Shown here piece by piece: positions 27,950 to 38,902 of a DNA stretch of 64,000 nucleotides. Origin of the DNA: Denitrificimonas caeni (GTDB lineage: Bacteria > Pseudomonadota > Gammaproteobacteria > Pseudomonadales > Pseudomonadaceae); assembly GCF_905120345.1 (NCBI RefSeq), contig NZ_CAJHOA010000001.1:124001-188000 (forward strand), written 5' to 3'. The stretch's first letter is position 1. Each line of letters begins with the position of its first letter. The notes under the pieces were generated by a model. It ran no database searches, was not told the origin of the DNA, and saw only the letters and a program-made list of their open reading frames with translations. The position numbers and the translations under genes were made by a program.

Positions 27950-29629
27950 TTAGTTCTTGCTCTCTTGAGCGGCACGGATCAAATCACCTAAAGTGGTTGG
28001 ACCGGCTGACTCTGTTTCTTGCTTACGCATTTCTTTGATCGCATCTTTCTCATCTTCAACGTCTTTAGACTTGATAGACAAGTTAATTACGCGAGACTTG
28101 CGGTCGATGTTGATGATTTTCGCTTCAACTTCGTCGCCTTCTTTCAGAACGTTACGTGCATCTTCTACACGGTCACGACTGATTTCAGATGCTTTCAGTA
28201 CTGCTTCGATGTCGTCAGCTAACAAGATAACCGCGCCTTTAGCATCAACTTCTTTCACGGTACCGCGCACAATCGTGCCTTTCTCGTGTTCTGAAGCGTA
28301 GCTTGAGAATGGATCATCTTCTAACTGCTTGATACCGAGTGAGATACGCTCGCGCTCTGGATCAACAGACAGAATAACAGTTTCCAGCTCATCGCCTTTC
28401 TTGTAGCGACGAACAGCTTCTTCGCCTACTTCATGCCAGCTGATGTCTGATAAGTGCACTAAACCGTCAATGCCGCCGTCTAGGCCGATAAAGATACCAA
28501 AGTCAGTGATTGACTTAATAGTACCGGAGATTTTATCGTTTTTATTGAACTGGCTAGAGAAATCTTCCCATGGGTTAGATTTGCACTGCTTGATACCCAG
28601 AGAAATACGGCGGCGTTCTTCGTCGATGTCCAGAACCTGAACTTCAACTTCGTCACCAACCTGTACAACTTTGGATGGGTGAATGTTTTTGTTAGTCCAG
28701 TCCATTTCTGAAACGTGAACCAAACCTTCAACGCCTTCTTCCAGCTCAGCAAAGCAACCGTAGTCCGTCAGGTTAGTTACGCGTGCATTAACACGAGTAC
28801 CTTCTGGGTAACGGGCTTTGATAGCTACCCATGGATCTTCACCTAACTGTTTCAGGCCTAAAGATACACGGTTACGCTCGCGGTCGAATTTCAGTACTTT
28901 AACGTCAATTTCGTCGCCAACGTTAACGATCTCGCCTGGGTGCTTAATGCGCTTCCAAGCCATATCAGTAATGTGCAACAGACCATCAACGCCGCCCAGA
29001 TCAACGAATGCACCGTAATCTGTAAGGTTCTTAACGATACCTTTAACTTGTTGACCTTCTTGCAGGTTCTCAAGCAGTGCTTCGCGCTCAGCGCTGTTCT
29101 CTGCTTCCAGAACGCTACGACGTGATACAACAACGTTGTTACGTTTTTGATCAAGCTTGATAACTTTGAACTCAAGCTCTTTGCCTTCTAAGTGCGCAGT
29201 GTCGCGAACAGGGCGTACGTCTACCAAAGAACCTGGTAAGAACGCGCGAATACCGTTCACATCAACGGTAAAGCCACCTTTAACTTTACCGTTGATAACA
29301 CCCATGACAACTTCTTCAGCGTTGAAAGACGCTTCAAGAACCAGCCAAGACTCAGCACGTTTAGCTTTTTCACGGGACAGTTTGGTTTCACCAAAGCCGT
29401 CTTCTACCGCGTCAAGTGCAACGTGAACTTCGTCACCAATCTTGATGGTCAGTTCGCCTTGCTCATTGTAGAACTGCTCAACGGGGATAACGCCTTCTGA
29501 TTTCAAACCAGCGTGTACTGTTACCCAATCACCATCAATATCAACAATTAAACCAGTGATGATTGCACCGGGTTGCATGTCTAGGGTTTTTAGGCTTTCT
29601 TCAAAAAGGTCTGCAAAGCTTTCGCTCAT
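27950..29629 (-). CDS. rpsA: 30S ribosomal protein S1
   Basis: A 559-residue translation factor of six OB-fold S1 domains that binds mRNA leaders and docks them on the 30S subunit. Repeats are visible as [64 protein letters not shown] and [30 protein letters not shown] seven bases before the ATG at 29629 ([13 protein letters not shown]) sets the start; an upstream in-frame extension of 14 residues is leader sequence. Last gene of the mtnA-to-rpsA run. ihfB, which follows rpsA in Pseudomonas, is absent here. Confidence 0.98.
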   Translation of the reverse strand: MSESFADLFEESLKTLDMQPGAIITGLIVDIDGDWVTVHAGLKSEGVIPVEQFYNEQGELTIKIGDEVHVALDAVEDGFGETKLSREKAKRAESWLVLEASFNAEEVVMGVINGKVKGGFTVDVNGIRAFLPGSLVDVRPVRDTAHLEGKELEFKVIKLDQKRNNVVVSRRSVLEAENSAEREALLENLQEGQQVKGIVKNLTDYGAFVDLGGVDGLLHITDMAWKRIKHPGEIVNVGDEIDVKVLKFDRERNRVSLGLKQLGEDPWVAIKARYPEGTRVNARVTNLTDYGCFAELEEGVEGLVHVSEMDWTNKNIHPSKVVQVGDEVEVQVLDIDEERRRISLGIKQCKSNPWEDFSSQFNKNDKISGTIKSITDFGIFIGLDGGIDGLVHLSDISWHEVGEEAVRRYKKGDELETVILSVDPERERISLGIKQLEDDPFSSYASEHEKGTIVRGTVKEVDAKGAVILLADDIEAVLKASEISRDRVEDARNVLKEGDEVEAKIINIDRKSRVINLSIKSKDVEDEKDAIKEMRKQETESAGPTTLGDLIRAAQESKN

Positions 29630-29648
29630 GTTTAATCCTGCTGATCGA

Positions 29649-29688
29649 GGGCAAAATCTGCCCAAATCCACATTCCAGAATAATGTGG
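29649..29688 (-). promoter_or_regulatory. rpsA mRNA leader hairpins, possible S1 autoregulation
   Basis: In the transcript two short hairpins stand directly before the rpsA start: CCACATT pairing with AATGTGG (29688-29682 with 29674-29668) and GGGCA pairing with TGCCC (29663-29659 with 29653-29649), separated by A/U-rich bases. In gammaproteobacteria the rpsA leader folds into hairpins that replace a strong Shine-Dalgarno and mediate autogenous control by S1; the same role here is inferred. Confidence 0.5.
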
Positions 29689-29782
29689 TCTTATTTATAA
29701 GTTGAAGTCATGACAGCTATTATCTGGGAGCTGCACATGGTTCATTTTAGAGTCAAAGCACACTCATGCGCGCTTGCTCTTA

Positions 29783-30469
29783 TTATCCAGCTAAGCTGCG
29801 TACTGCAACTTCACTGAGAATTCTTTCTAACACTTGCTCGATGGTCATTGTCGTTGAATCTAAGATAATTGCATCATCTGCAGGCTTCAACGGCGCAATG
29901 CTACGATTGGTGTCACGCTCATCACGCGCACGAATCTCTTCGAGGAGACTCGTAAGGGTAACAGTTTCGCCTTTGTCTTTCAACTGTAAATAACGGCGAC
30001 GCGCACGCTCTTCGGCACTGGCGGTCAGAAAAACTTTTAATGGTGCCTCGGCAAACACTACAGTGCCCATATCACGACCATCGGCGATCAAGCCAGGCGC
30101 TTGCTGAAAATCCTGCTGACGGCGCAGTAAGCCTGCCCTGACCGCTGGTAAGACGGCGATTTGTGAGGCATGAGCACCAACAGTTTCATTGCGGATGGTG
30201 TCAGTGACATCACTCTTCTCAAGAACAATGCGCTGCGAGTTACTGTCGCTATCAAGTACAAACTGCACATCTAAATCTGTAGCTAGAGTTGCTAAGGCAT
30301 GCTCATCATCTAGCGCAACGTTATGTTTTTGCGCAGCGAGGGCCAGCACGCGATATAGCGCGCCCGAATCGAGCAAGTGCCACTGCAGCGTCGAGGCAAG
30401 CAAGCCCGCCACAGTCCCTTTACCTGAACCGCTGGGCCCATCAATGGTGATGACTACAGCCTCATTCAT
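29783..30469 (-). CDS. cmk: Cytidylate kinase
   Basis: Phosphorylates CMP and dCMP to the diphosphates, feeding nucleotide pools. The 228 residues begin with a P-loop [19 protein letters not shown] (residues 8-26), then [14 protein letters not shown] for CMP binding, [12 protein letters not shown] near 129-140 and the lid [16 protein letters not shown]. The start ATG overlaps the end of the tyrA-aroA fusion by four bases (ATGA), so translation is coupled. rpsA follows after about 150 bases with its own leader. Confidence 0.97.
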   Translation of the reverse strand: MNEAVVITIDGPSGSGKGTVAGLLASTLQWHLLDSGALYRVLALAAQKHNVALDDEHALATLATDLDVQFVLDSDSNSQRIVLEKSDVTDTIRNETVGAHASQIAVLPAVRAGLLRRQQDFQQAPGLIADGRDMGTVVFAEAPLKVFLTASAEERARRRYLQLKDKGETVTLTSLLEEIRARDERDTNRSIAPLKPADDAIILDSTTMTIEQVLERILSEVAVRSLAG

Positions 30470-32700
30470 ACTTGACCCTCTTCTGTTACATGCATTCCGA
30501 CCTGTTTACACAGTTCTAAGAAGTTCGGAAACGAGGTTGCCACGTGCACACTGTCATGAATACGGATTGGAGCACTTGCGCGCAGTGACGCCACGCTAAA
30601 GGACATCGCAATACGGTGATCGCCGTGCGCCCAAACCTCACCTCCGCCCATTTGTCCGCCTTCAATAATGATACCGTCTGGTGTGCCTTGCGCGTTGATA
30701 CCCAAGGTGGTTAAACCATCAACCATGACTTGAATGCGATCAGATTCTTTAACGCGTAACTCTTCAGCACCACGCAATACTGTACGCCCTTCCGCGCAAG
30801 CTGCAGCAATAAATAGAACCGGGAACTCATCAATGGCTAATGGCACCAACTCCAATGGGATCTCGATACCTTTTAAACGAGCACTGCGCACACGGACATC
30901 AGCCACTAACTCGCCGCCCACTTCATGCACGCGTTCAAGGCTTAAATCTGCACCCATTAGCTTCAGAATGTCAATGATGCCGGTGCGCGTTGGGTTAATT
31001 CCAACATGCTCTAAAACCAGTTCAGAGTTTGGGGCAATACTGGCCGCAACCATAAAGAACGCTGCAGAAGAAATATCCGCGGGTACTTCGATATGGGTGC
31101 TGGTCAGTGCATGATTGCTTTCAACTTTAGCGGTAGCGCCGCGTACTTCGACTGGATAACCAAAGCCACGCAGCATACGTTCGGTATGATCACGGGTTGG
31201 TGCTGGCTCAGTCACCGAGGTCTCACCAGCGGCATACATACCTGCCAATAGTAGGCACGACTTAACCTGAGCACTGGCCATCGGCATTTCATAATGCATG
31301 CCAGTGAGGCGTTGACCGCCGCGCAGTGTGAGTGGTGGACGGCCTTCTGCAGCGGTTTCAATCACCGCACCCATTTCACGTAAAGGTTTGGCGATGCGAT
31401 TCATTGGGCGCTTTGACAGTGAAGCATCACCCGTTAAGGTGCTATCAAAGGGTTGCGCGGCTAAAATACCGGACAACAGACGCATCGTGGTGCCAGAGTT
31501 ACCGACATAAATCGGACCGGGTGCTGGTTGTAAACCGTGCAAGCCAACGCCGTGCACGACAACACGGCCATTTTCTGGGCCTTCAATGACTACACCCATA
31601 TCGCGAAACGCTTGAATGGTTGCTAGTGCATCTTCACCTTCAAGAAACCCTTCTACTTCAGTTACGCCGTTGGCTAACGAGCCGAGCATAATAGCGCGGT
31701 GTGAGATGGATTTATCACCTGGAACACGAATCGTGCCATTCACCTGCCCGCCTGGGCTGGCTAAAAAAATCAGATCATTATCAAGCATGGTTTTCACATA
31801 GGCCCTTTGGGCTAAAATTGTACTGAAATGTTCGCGGGCTACACGTGCTCGGGTAAACACACCAAGCAAATGACGCCCATCTTCTTCGGCAATAGCATTA
31901 CGCAGTGCATCCAGATCATCACGATACTGGTCTAACTGTTGTAAAACAGCGTCGCGATTGGCTAAGAAAATATCGTGCCACATTAGTGGATCACTGCCAG
32001 CGATACGAGTAAAGTCGCGAAAGCCACCCGCTGCATAGCGAAATATTTCTAAGTTTTCGCTTCTTTTAGCCAAGGAATCGACTAAACCAAACGCTAGTAA
32101 ATGCGGCAAATGACTGGTTGCTGCTAAAACGCGGTCATGTTGTTCAACACTCATTAGCTCAACATCAGCACCTAACCTCTGCCAAAGCTGTTGCACACAC
32201 AACAAGGCTGCAGGATCTGTGTGTTCATGCGGAGTTAGGATGACCTTGTGGTGTTTAAATAAGCATGGATTGACGGCTTCAACCCCACTGCGTTCTGAGC
32301 CAGCAATCGGATGACCAAGCACTAAAAGCGGCGGTAACTGTCCGTATATTTCTTGCGCCGCTTTCAGCAAATGACCTTTCACACTACCCGCATCGGTAAT
32401 AATAGTATGTTGCAGCTTGAGAGCAGCCAGCTTAGCTAACAACTTTTTTAAAGCTAAAACAGGTACGGCTAACATCACTACATCAGCATTTTTACAGGCT
32501 GTATCTAATTCAGTGGTACAGCTGTCGACAACCTCTAGCTCAACCGCACGCTGGCACGCTTGCAAGTTAAGATCAACGCCGATCACCTCTTGCGCTAAAC
32601 CTGCCTCGCGAACACCCTTGGCAAAAGAGGCACCGATTAAGCCTAAGCCAACGACGACTAAGCGATTAATGAGGGGTGTAATGGGAGGCGATTTCTGCAT
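30466..32700 (-). CDS. tyrA-aroA: Prephenate dehydrogenase / EPSP synthase fusion (TyrA-AroA)
   Basis: A natural 744-residue fusion, known in Pseudomonas. Residues 1-295 are arogenate/prephenate dehydrogenase: NAD loop [22 protein letters not shown], and [13 protein letters not shown] with the catalytic His. From about residue 305 follows EPSP synthase, which makes 5-enolpyruvylshikimate-3-phosphate: [56 protein letters not shown] and KESDRIQ. The two steps bracket chorismate synthesis and tyrosine branching. One base separates the hisC stop from this ATG and the end overlaps cmk. Confidence 0.97.
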   Translation of the reverse strand: MQKSPPITPLINRLVVVGLGLIGASFAKGVREAGLAQEVIGVDLNLQACQRAVELEVVDSCTTELDTACKNADVVMLAVPVLALKKLLAKLAALKLQHTIITDAGSVKGHLLKAAQEIYGQLPPLLVLGHPIAGSERSGVEAVNPCLFKHHKVILTPHEHTDPAALLCVQQLWQRLGADVELMSVEQHDRVLAATSHLPHLLAFGLVDSLAKRSENLEIFRYAAGGFRDFTRIAGSDPLMWHDIFLANRDAVLQQLDQYRDDLDALRNAIAEEDGRHLLGVFTRARVAREHFSTILAQRAYVKTMLDNDLIFLASPGGQVNGTIRVPGDKSISHRAIMLGSLANGVTEVEGFLEGEDALATIQAFRDMGVVIEGPENGRVVVHGVGLHGLQPAPGPIYVGNSGTTMRLLSGILAAQPFDSTLTGDASLSKRPMNRIAKPLREMGAVIETAAEGRPPLTLRGGQRLTGMHYEMPMASAQVKSCLLLAGMYAAGETSVTEPAPTRDHTERMLRGFGYPVEVRGATAKVESNHALTSTHIEVPADISSAAFFMVAASIAPNSELVLEHVGINPTRTGIIDILKLMGADLSLERVHEVGGELVADVRVRSARLKGIEIPLELVPLAIDEFPVLFIAAACAEGRTVLRGAEELRVKESDRIQVMVDGLTTLGINAQGTPDGIIIEGGQMGGGEVWAHGDHRIAMSFSVASLRASAPIRIHDSVHVATSFPNFLELCKQVGMHVTEEGQV

Positions 32701-32701
32701 T

Positions 32702-33814
32702 TTAAACCTGCTTTAAAACATGGGTTAATGCATCCAGAAACCTTTGATTTTCAGCTTTTGTACCAATCGATACCCGTAAAAAAGTAGGCATCGCATAACC
32801 AGCAACCGGCCGAACAATAACGCCCTGCTCGAGCAAGGCTTGGTTGATTGCAGCAGCATCACGGTTAAAGTCTACGGCAATAAAGTTACCGCGTGATGGC
32901 AACCAAGACAAACCTAATTGTTTAAAACCGTCTTCTAATTGCTGCATACCTTGAGTATTAGCTGTTCGGCTACGCTCCAAGTAATCGCTATCATCCAATG
33001 CGGCACAAGCAGCCACCAGGGCTAAACTATTGACATTAAATGGCTGGCGTACGCGGTTTAGTATATTGGCAATTTCTTTCGATGAGGCTGAGTAGCCTAC
33101 TCGCAAAGCTGCCAAGCCATAGGCTTTGGAGAAAGTTCGCGAAACCAATAAATTAGGATAGCGACTTAAGTAATCCATGCCGTCAGGTAGATCGCTGTCT
33201 AGCGCATATTCGATATAGGCTTCGTCCAATACCACCAAGACATTCTCAGGTACTTTGCTTAAAAACACATTGAGTGAGGCCTGATTAAACCAAGTGCCGG
33301 TTGGGTTATTAGGGTTGGCAATAAAGACTACGCGAGTATTGCTATCGATAGCGGCAGCCATAGCATCAAGATCGTGGGCATAGTCTTTAGCTGGAACTTC
33401 GCGGCACTCAGCACCCGACGCTAAAGTCGCAATCGGGTAGACTGCAAACGCATGCGCACTGAATACCGCGTTACGGCCCGGTGCTAACCATGCTCGCGCA
33501 ACCAGCTCAAGAATATCGTTGGAGCCATTGCCTAAAGTGATCTGTGCTGGATCAAGTGCATAATGTGCAGCCAGCTTTTCCTTTAGAGCAAAGCCACTAC
33601 CATCCGGATAACGAGTCAGCTCGGGCAGCGCTTGACTGATCGCCGCGCATACGCTTGCACTGGGCCCTAAAGGGTTCTCATTGCTGGCCAACTTAACAAT
33701 GTCAGCCGGATTAAGACCCAGTTCACGCGCTAGCTCATCAACCGGTTTCCCGGGGACATAAGGCGATAACTCTTGGATACTGGGTAGTGCCAGAGTAAGA
33801 AAATCACAACTCAT
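32702..33814 (-). CDS. hisC: Histidinol-phosphate aminotransferase
   Basis: A 370-residue class II-type fold I aminotransferase using pyridoxal phosphate. IVKLASNENPLGPS near residues 40-53, LGNGSNDILELVAR near 96-109, FIANPNNPTGTW near 164-175, LDEAYIEYA and the PLP lysine in VSRTFSKAYGLAALRVGY near 225-242 are all present. In Pseudomonas this copy (hisC2) lies in the aromatic cluster and probably transaminates phenylpyruvate or prephenate-type substrates besides histidinol phosphate; that broader role is inferred from the operon. Flanked by pheA and the tyrA-aroA fusion. Confidence 0.95.
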   Translation of the reverse strand: MSCDFLTLALPSIQELSPYVPGKPVDELARELGLNPADIVKLASNENPLGPSASVCAAISQALPELTRYPDGSGFALKEKLAAHYALDPAQITLGNGSNDILELVARAWLAPGRNAVFSAHAFAVYPIATLASGAECREVPAKDYAHDLDAMAAAIDSNTRVVFIANPNNPTGTWFNQASLNVFLSKVPENVLVVLDEAYIEYALDSDLPDGMDYLSRYPNLLVSRTFSKAYGLAALRVGYSASSKEIANILNRVRQPFNVNSLALVAACAALDDSDYLERSRTANTQGMQQLEDGFKQLGLSWLPSRGNFIAVDFNRDAAAINQALLEQGVIVRPVAGYAMPTFLRVSIGTKAENQRFLDALTHVLKQV

Positions 33815-33868
33815 TTGCTTGCCTCAAACAATCAGCTGCCGCTATTCGAGCGACAGCCTAAAGTATGG

Positions 33869-34963
33869 TTAGAGAACGGCGTTGGGGTATGAGCCTAAAA
33901 CTTTTAGACCAACGTTTTCTTGAGCAATCGTTTCAAGCGCGCTCTTTACTAACGGATCATCTTTATGACCATAAAAATCAATAAAGAAGACATAGCTCCA
34001 TTTGCCACTGCGTGATGGGCGCGTTTCAATGCGAGTCAGGTCAATGCCGCTGTTATGAAATGGAATTAACAACTCATGCAAAGCGCCGGGCTTATTGCTC
34101 ATTGAGACAATCACCGAGGTTTTATCATCACCGGTGGTCGGTACTGACTGATTACCGATAATTAAAAAACGTGTCGAGTTATCTGGACGGTCTTCAATTT
34201 TATCAGCCAGAATAGTCAACCCATACAACTGGGCTGCCATATCACCGGCAATTGCAGCACTGTTCCACTCGCTTTTAACCCGTTTAGCCGCTTCAGCATT
34301 GCTAGACACCGCAACACGTTCAACGTTGGGATAATGAGCGTCCAGCCATTTGCGGCATTGTGCCAATGACTGTGCATGGGAATAGATACGTGAGATTTTT
34401 TCTGTTTTAGTATTTTCAGCGACCAGTAAGTGATGGTGAATGCGTAGCTCTACTTCGCCACAAATGACTAAGTCATGCTCAAGGAAACTATCAAGGGTGT
34501 GATTAATCGCGCCCTCGGTTGAGTTTTCTACAGGCACTACGCCAAAGGTCACGGCGCCGGCAGCCACTTCACGGAAAATCTCATCAATCGCAGTCATTGG
34601 TTTACTGACGACAGCTTGACCAAAATGCTTAAGTACCGCTGCTTGCGAGAACGTACCTTCTGGACCTAAGTATGCCACTTTTAATGGTTGCTCAAGAGCG
34701 AGGCAAGTCGACATGATTTCACGGAACAAGCGCGCCATCTCTTCGTTATCGAGAGGACCTTTATTGAGTTCCATAATACGTTTAAGTACTTGAGCTTCGC
34801 GTTCAGGACGATAAAATACCGCCTGCTCGCCTTCTGCTAAAGTAGCCATTTTAATGCGTCCAACTTCTTGGGCGCAGCGGGCACGTTGACTGATCAACTC
34901 AAGGATTTTTTCATCCAGGGAGTCAATCCGCACGCGTAAAGCATGCAGTTCTTGATCGCTCAC
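33869..34963 (-). CDS. pheA: Chorismate mutase / prephenate dehydratase (P-protein)
   Basis: Bifunctional enzyme of phenylalanine synthesis, 364 residues. Residues 1-95 form an AroQ chorismate mutase (LRVRIDSLDEKILELISQRA), 96-275 the prephenate dehydratase (AYLGPEGTFSQAA, VPVENSTEGAINHTLD, DNSTRFLIIG with the catalytic Thr), and the last 80 an ACT regulatory domain (ALHELLIPFHNSGIDLTRIETRPS, ESRP-like, the phenylalanine feedback site). It starts with GTG at 34963 immediately after the serC stop codon, indicating tight coupling. Confidence 0.97.
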   Translation of the reverse strand: MSDQELHALRVRIDSLDEKILELISQRARCAQEVGRIKMATLAEGEQAVFYRPEREAQVLKRIMELNKGPLDNEEMARLFREIMSTCLALEQPLKVAYLGPEGTFSQAAVLKHFGQAVVSKPMTAIDEIFREVAAGAVTFGVVPVENSTEGAINHTLDSFLEHDLVICGEVELRIHHHLLVAENTKTEKISRIYSHAQSLAQCRKWLDAHYPNVERVAVSSNAEAAKRVKSEWNSAAIAGDMAAQLYGLTILADKIEDRPDNSTRFLIIGNQSVPTTGDDKTSVIVSMSNKPGALHELLIPFHNSGIDLTRIETRPSRSGKWSYVFFIDFYGHKDDPLVKSALETIAQENVGLKVLGSYPNAVL

Positions 34964-36046
34964 TTATGCGTGCTCCTTCTCGAAGGCTTGCATATAAGCT
35001 ACCAGCGCTTCAACCGCTTCAAACGAGACCGCGTTATAAATAGACGCGCGCATGCCACCGACAGAGCGATGACCTTGCAAATTGAGCAAGCCGCGTTCAT
35101 CAGCGCCGGCTAAGAACGTTTTATCCAGCTTCTCATCGGCTAAGCGAAAAGGTACGTTCATCCAAGAGCGCGCATTGACAGCAATCGGGTTGCTATAAAA
35201 ATCGCTGTCATCGATGGTTTTATACAGCAGTGCTTGCTTCGCATGATTGATCTTAGCCATGGCGTCTAAGCCACCTTGCTGTTTCAGCCACTTAAAGACT
35301 AAGCCTGATAAGTACCAAGAAAACGTAGGCGGTGTGTTGTACATTGAGCCGTTATCAGCCGCAACTTTATAGTTGAGCATGGTTGGACAGCTGGCACGCG
35401 CATGACCGAGTAAGTCTTCACGAATAATGCCAACCACCAAACCACTTGGGCCAATGTTTTTCTGCGCGCCGGCATAAATCATACCGTAGCGGCTGACATC
35501 TAACGGCTTAGAGAGAATGTCTGATGACATATCGACGACGAGCGGTGTATCACCGACTTCTGGCGTCCAGTCAAACTGCAAACCACCAATGGTTTCATTG
35601 CTGGCGTAATGCAAATAGGCCGCATCTTTGCTGAGTTTCCATTCGTTTTGACCTGGAATAGCAAAGTAGTCAAATGCTTTAGCGCTGGCTGCAACATTGA
35701 TATTGCCAAAACGGCGTGCTTCATCAATGCTTTTGCGTGACCAAATACCGGTATCGATATAATCCGCACAACCGCCATCAGCTAAGAGGTTGAGTGGGAT
35801 CTGTGCAAACTGCTGGCTCGCACCACCCTGCATAAACAACACTTTATAGTCGTTCGGGATACTTAGCAGGTCACGCAAGTCTTGCTCGGCTTCAGCGGCG
35901 ATGGAGGTGAACTCGTCACCACGGTGACTCATCTCCATGACTGACAAACCTTTGCCGTGCCAGTCTAATAGCTCGCTTTGCGCCTGTTGCAATACCGCTT
36001 CAGGGAGCGCAGCAGGGCCTGCACAAAAATTATAAACTCTACTCAC
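34964..36046 (-). CDS. serC: Phosphoserine aminotransferase
   Basis: Makes O-phosphoserine in serine synthesis and acts on a parallel step in pyridoxal phosphate synthesis. The 360 residues carry VYNFCAGPAALPEAVL at the start, SHRGDEF near 49-55, the PLP lysine in YAGAQKNIGPSGL near 195-207 and TPPTFSWYLSG near 237. I use a GTG at 36046, which gives the family length and begins after the gyrA stop; an ATG at 36097 would add 17 unconserved residues and overlap gyrA by 44 bases. Confidence 0.94.
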   Translation of the reverse strand: MSRVYNFCAGPAALPEAVLQQAQSELLDWHGKGLSVMEMSHRGDEFTSIAAEAEQDLRDLLSIPNDYKVLFMQGGASQQFAQIPLNLLADGGCADYIDTGIWSRKSIDEARRFGNINVAASAKAFDYFAIPGQNEWKLSKDAAYLHYASNETIGGLQFDWTPEVGDTPLVVDMSSDILSKPLDVSRYGMIYAGAQKNIGPSGLVVGIIREDLLGHARASCPTMLNYKVAADNGSMYNTPPTFSWYLSGLVFKWLKQQGGLDAMAKINHAKQALLYKTIDDSDFYSNPIAVNARSWMNVPFRLADEKLDKTFLAGADERGLLNLQGHRSVGGMRASIYNAVSFEAVEALVAYMQAFEKEHA

Positions 36047-36053
36047 TGCACTA

Positions 36054-38729
36054 TCACTCTTCGGGGTTGCTTGTCTCGTCAATAAGCGGCTGTTCATCCT
36101 CGCTTACAACGTCCTGATTAACCACTGACGTCTCATCATTGGACGCCTCTTCTGTGCCTTGCTCAATATCTTCTAGTACTTCATCGTCATCAAGAGCCGT
36201 TGGTTCTTGAACGCGCTCGAGACCCACTAAAGTTTCGTCTTTTGCTAAACGAATTAGCATAACGCCTTGGGTATTGCGAGATAATGATGACACTTCGTCA
36301 ACACGAGTCCGCACTAAGGTACCTTGGTCAGAAATCAGCATGATCTCTTCACCGTCTAGTACTTGAATAGCGCCAACCAACTTACCGTTACGCTCATTGG
36401 ATACCATCGCAATCACACCTTGGCCACCACGACGGTAGTTAGGGAATTCAGTAACGGCGGTACGCTTGCCGAAACCACGGGCAGAAGCCGTGAGGATTTC
36501 ACTGCCTTCTTCTGGGATCAACATCGAAATCAGTTTTTGATCTTCTGGTAGACGCATACCACGCACACCACGAGCGGTACGACCCATCGCACGCACATCG
36601 GTTTCCGCAAAGCGGGTAACTTTACCGCCATCAGAGAACAGCATGACTTCGCGCGAGCCATCAGTGACGGCAGCAGAGATCAAGGTGTCGTCTTCATCCA
36701 GAGCCAAAGCGATTAAGCCTGAGGTTCGTGGACGGCTAAATTGCTCAAGTGGCGTTTTCTTCACAGTACCGTTAGCGGTCGCCATAAAGATAAAGTGATC
36801 TTCGGTGTATTCATCAACCGGTAGCATCGCGGTGATTTTTTCACCGGCATCCAGTGGTAATAAATTGATGATAGGACGGCCGCGCGAGGTGCGTGATGCT
36901 TCTGGAATTTCAAAGGTGCGCATCCAGTATACTTTACCTTTACTGGAGAACAGCAATAACGTGGTGTGGCTATTGGCTACCAGTAGATGTTCAACATAGT
37001 CTTCATCTTTAACGCCAGTTGCCGCTTTACCGCGACCACCACGGCGTTGCGCATGGTAAGCATCCAGTGGCTGGCTTTTTGCATAACCTGAGTGCGAAAT
37101 AGTCACGACGCGCTCTTCTTCTGTAATCAGGTCAGCAATGGTTAAGTCAACTTGTGATGCGGTGATTTCAGTACGACGCTCATCACCAAAGTCAGCTTTG
37201 ACTTTCTCAAGCTCTTCGCGAATGACTTCAAGTAGACGCTCAGCGCTACCGAGGATTTTAAGCAGTTCGCTGATCTGTAATAGAATCTCTTGATATTCTG
37301 CGAGCAGTTTTTCATGCTCAAGACCGGTCAAACGGTGTAAGCGTAAATCAAGAATGGCTTGTGCTTGTTCTGGAGAAAGGTGATAAAAACCATCACGCAT
37401 ACCATACTGTTCGTCTAAGTCTTCTGGACGGCTCGAGTTAGCGCCTGAGCGCTCAACCATAGCGGATACAGTACTGGACTCCCACGCTGTTGCAATTAAG
37501 CGCTCTTTGGCTTCTGCTGGTGTTGGTGAGTCTTTGATCATCGCAATCACAGGGTCAATATTCGACAGTGCAACTGCTTGTCCTTCTAGGACGTGACCGC
37601 GCTCACGGGCTTTACGTAACTCAAACACGGTGCGACGAGTGACTACTTCACGACGGTGACGTACAAAGACTTCGAGCATGTCTTTGAGGTTGAGTAAGCG
37701 TGGGCGACCATCCACCAGTGCGACGACGTTAATACCAAACACACTTTGCATTTGCGTTTGCGTATAGAGGTTGTTGAGTACTACTTCGGGTACTTCACCG
37801 CGACGCAGCTCAATCACTACGCGCATACCGTCTTTATCCGACTCGTCGCGCAGCTCGCTAATGCCTTCCAGCTTTTTCTCTTTAACCAGTTCAGCAATTT
37901 TCTCGATCAAACGGGCTTTATTGAGCTGATACGGCAGTTCACTGATAATGATCTGTTGGCGACCGCCGACTTTATCAATATCTTCAATAAAGGTGCGGGC
38001 GCGCATATAAATGCGGCCACGACCCGTGCGGTAGGCTTCAATAATACCGGCGCGACCATTGATAATACCGGCCGTTGGGAAATCTGGGCCTGGAATAAAC
38101 CCCATCAGGTCATCAATACTGATTTCCGGATTATCGATCAATGCTAGACAGCCGTTGATCACTTCCGTCAGGTTATGCGGCGGAATATTTGTCGCCATAC
38201 CTACGGCAATACCGGAGGAGCCATTCACCAACAAGTTGGGGATTTTGGTTGGCATAACAGCAGGAATCATTTCAGTGCCGTCGTAGTTCGGCACCCAATC
38301 TACTGTTTCTTTTTCTAAGTCAGCCAGTAACTCGTGAGCCAACTTGGTCATGCGCACTTCGGTATAACGCATCGCAGCTGCGTTATCACCATCAACAGAA
38401 CCGAAGTTACCTTGGCCATCCACTAGTAAATAGCGCAAAGAGAAAGGCTGCGCCATACGAACAATGGTGTCGTATACAGCGGTATCACCGTGCGGGTGAT
38501 ACTTACCAATCACGTCACCGACGATACGCGCCGATTTCTTATAGGGTTTATTCCAGTCATTACCCAATTCGCGCATCGCAAACAGTACACGCCGGTGAAC
38601 AGGTTTCAAACCATCACGTGCATCTGGCAACGCCCGTCCAACAATTACGCTCATTGCATAATCAAGGTACGACTGTCGCATTTCATCTTCGATACTGATC
38701 GGAAGAATTTCTTTGGCCAAATCACCCAT
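36054..38729 (-). CDS. gyrA: DNA gyrase subunit A
   Basis: Breakage-reunion subunit of gyrase, 891 residues. The N-terminal winged helix and tower carry the catalytic Tyr122 ([10 protein letters not shown]). The quinolone-determining region reads [14 protein letters not shown], with Thr83 and Asp87 as in wild-type Pseudomonas aeruginosa, so no resistance change is seen at these positions. The C-terminal beta-pinwheel has the GyrA box QRRGGRGK near residue 565. An acidic tail of about 50 residues ([15 protein letters not shown]) ends the protein. serC follows after a short gap. Confidence 0.98.
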   Translation of the reverse strand: MGDLAKEILPISIEDEMRQSYLDYAMSVIVGRALPDARDGLKPVHRRVLFAMRELGNDWNKPYKKSARIVGDVIGKYHPHGDTAVYDTIVRMAQPFSLRYLLVDGQGNFGSVDGDNAAAMRYTEVRMTKLAHELLADLEKETVDWVPNYDGTEMIPAVMPTKIPNLLVNGSSGIAVGMATNIPPHNLTEVINGCLALIDNPEISIDDLMGFIPGPDFPTAGIINGRAGIIEAYRTGRGRIYMRARTFIEDIDKVGGRQQIIISELPYQLNKARLIEKIAELVKEKKLEGISELRDESDKDGMRVVIELRRGEVPEVVLNNLYTQTQMQSVFGINVVALVDGRPRLLNLKDMLEVFVRHRREVVTRRTVFELRKARERGHVLEGQAVALSNIDPVIAMIKDSPTPAEAKERLIATAWESSTVSAMVERSGANSSRPEDLDEQYGMRDGFYHLSPEQAQAILDLRLHRLTGLEHEKLLAEYQEILLQISELLKILGSAERLLEVIREELEKVKADFGDERRTEITASQVDLTIADLITEEERVVTISHSGYAKSQPLDAYHAQRRGGRGKAATGVKDEDYVEHLLVANSHTTLLLFSSKGKVYWMRTFEIPEASRTSRGRPIINLLPLDAGEKITAMLPVDEYTEDHFIFMATANGTVKKTPLEQFSRPRTSGLIALALDEDDTLISAAVTDGSREVMLFSDGGKVTRFAETDVRAMGRTARGVRGMRLPEDQKLISMLIPEEGSEILTASARGFGKRTAVTEFPNYRRGGQGVIAMVSNERNGKLVGAIQVLDGEEIMLISDQGTLVRTRVDEVSSLSRNTQGVMLIRLAKDETLVGLERVQEPTALDDDEVLEDIEQGTEEASNDETSVVNQDVVSEDEQPLIDETSNPEE

Positions 38730-38902
38730 GGAAGCTCGGTTCCTTATTAATTCATCATGCCCAATTCAAGCGGCTAATAGTAACACATGCCATGCTAGCG
38801 CGCTCAATCTACGCTATGGCTTTTCTTGGCTTAACCGCCTGTGAGGCTTTAACGTCCTCTCTGGCAGGTTTTTGCAGTGCACGCATGTGTAGGTAAAGGT
38901 TT

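Noticed and set aside
29630-29671. 14-residue N-terminal extension of S1
   Set aside because: Falls in the leader with the hairpins; AGGA before the ATG at 29629 and the family N-terminus fix the start.
36047-36097. Longer serC start overlapping gyrA
   Set aside because: Adds 17 unconserved residues; the GTG at 36046 gives the family length after the gyrA stop.
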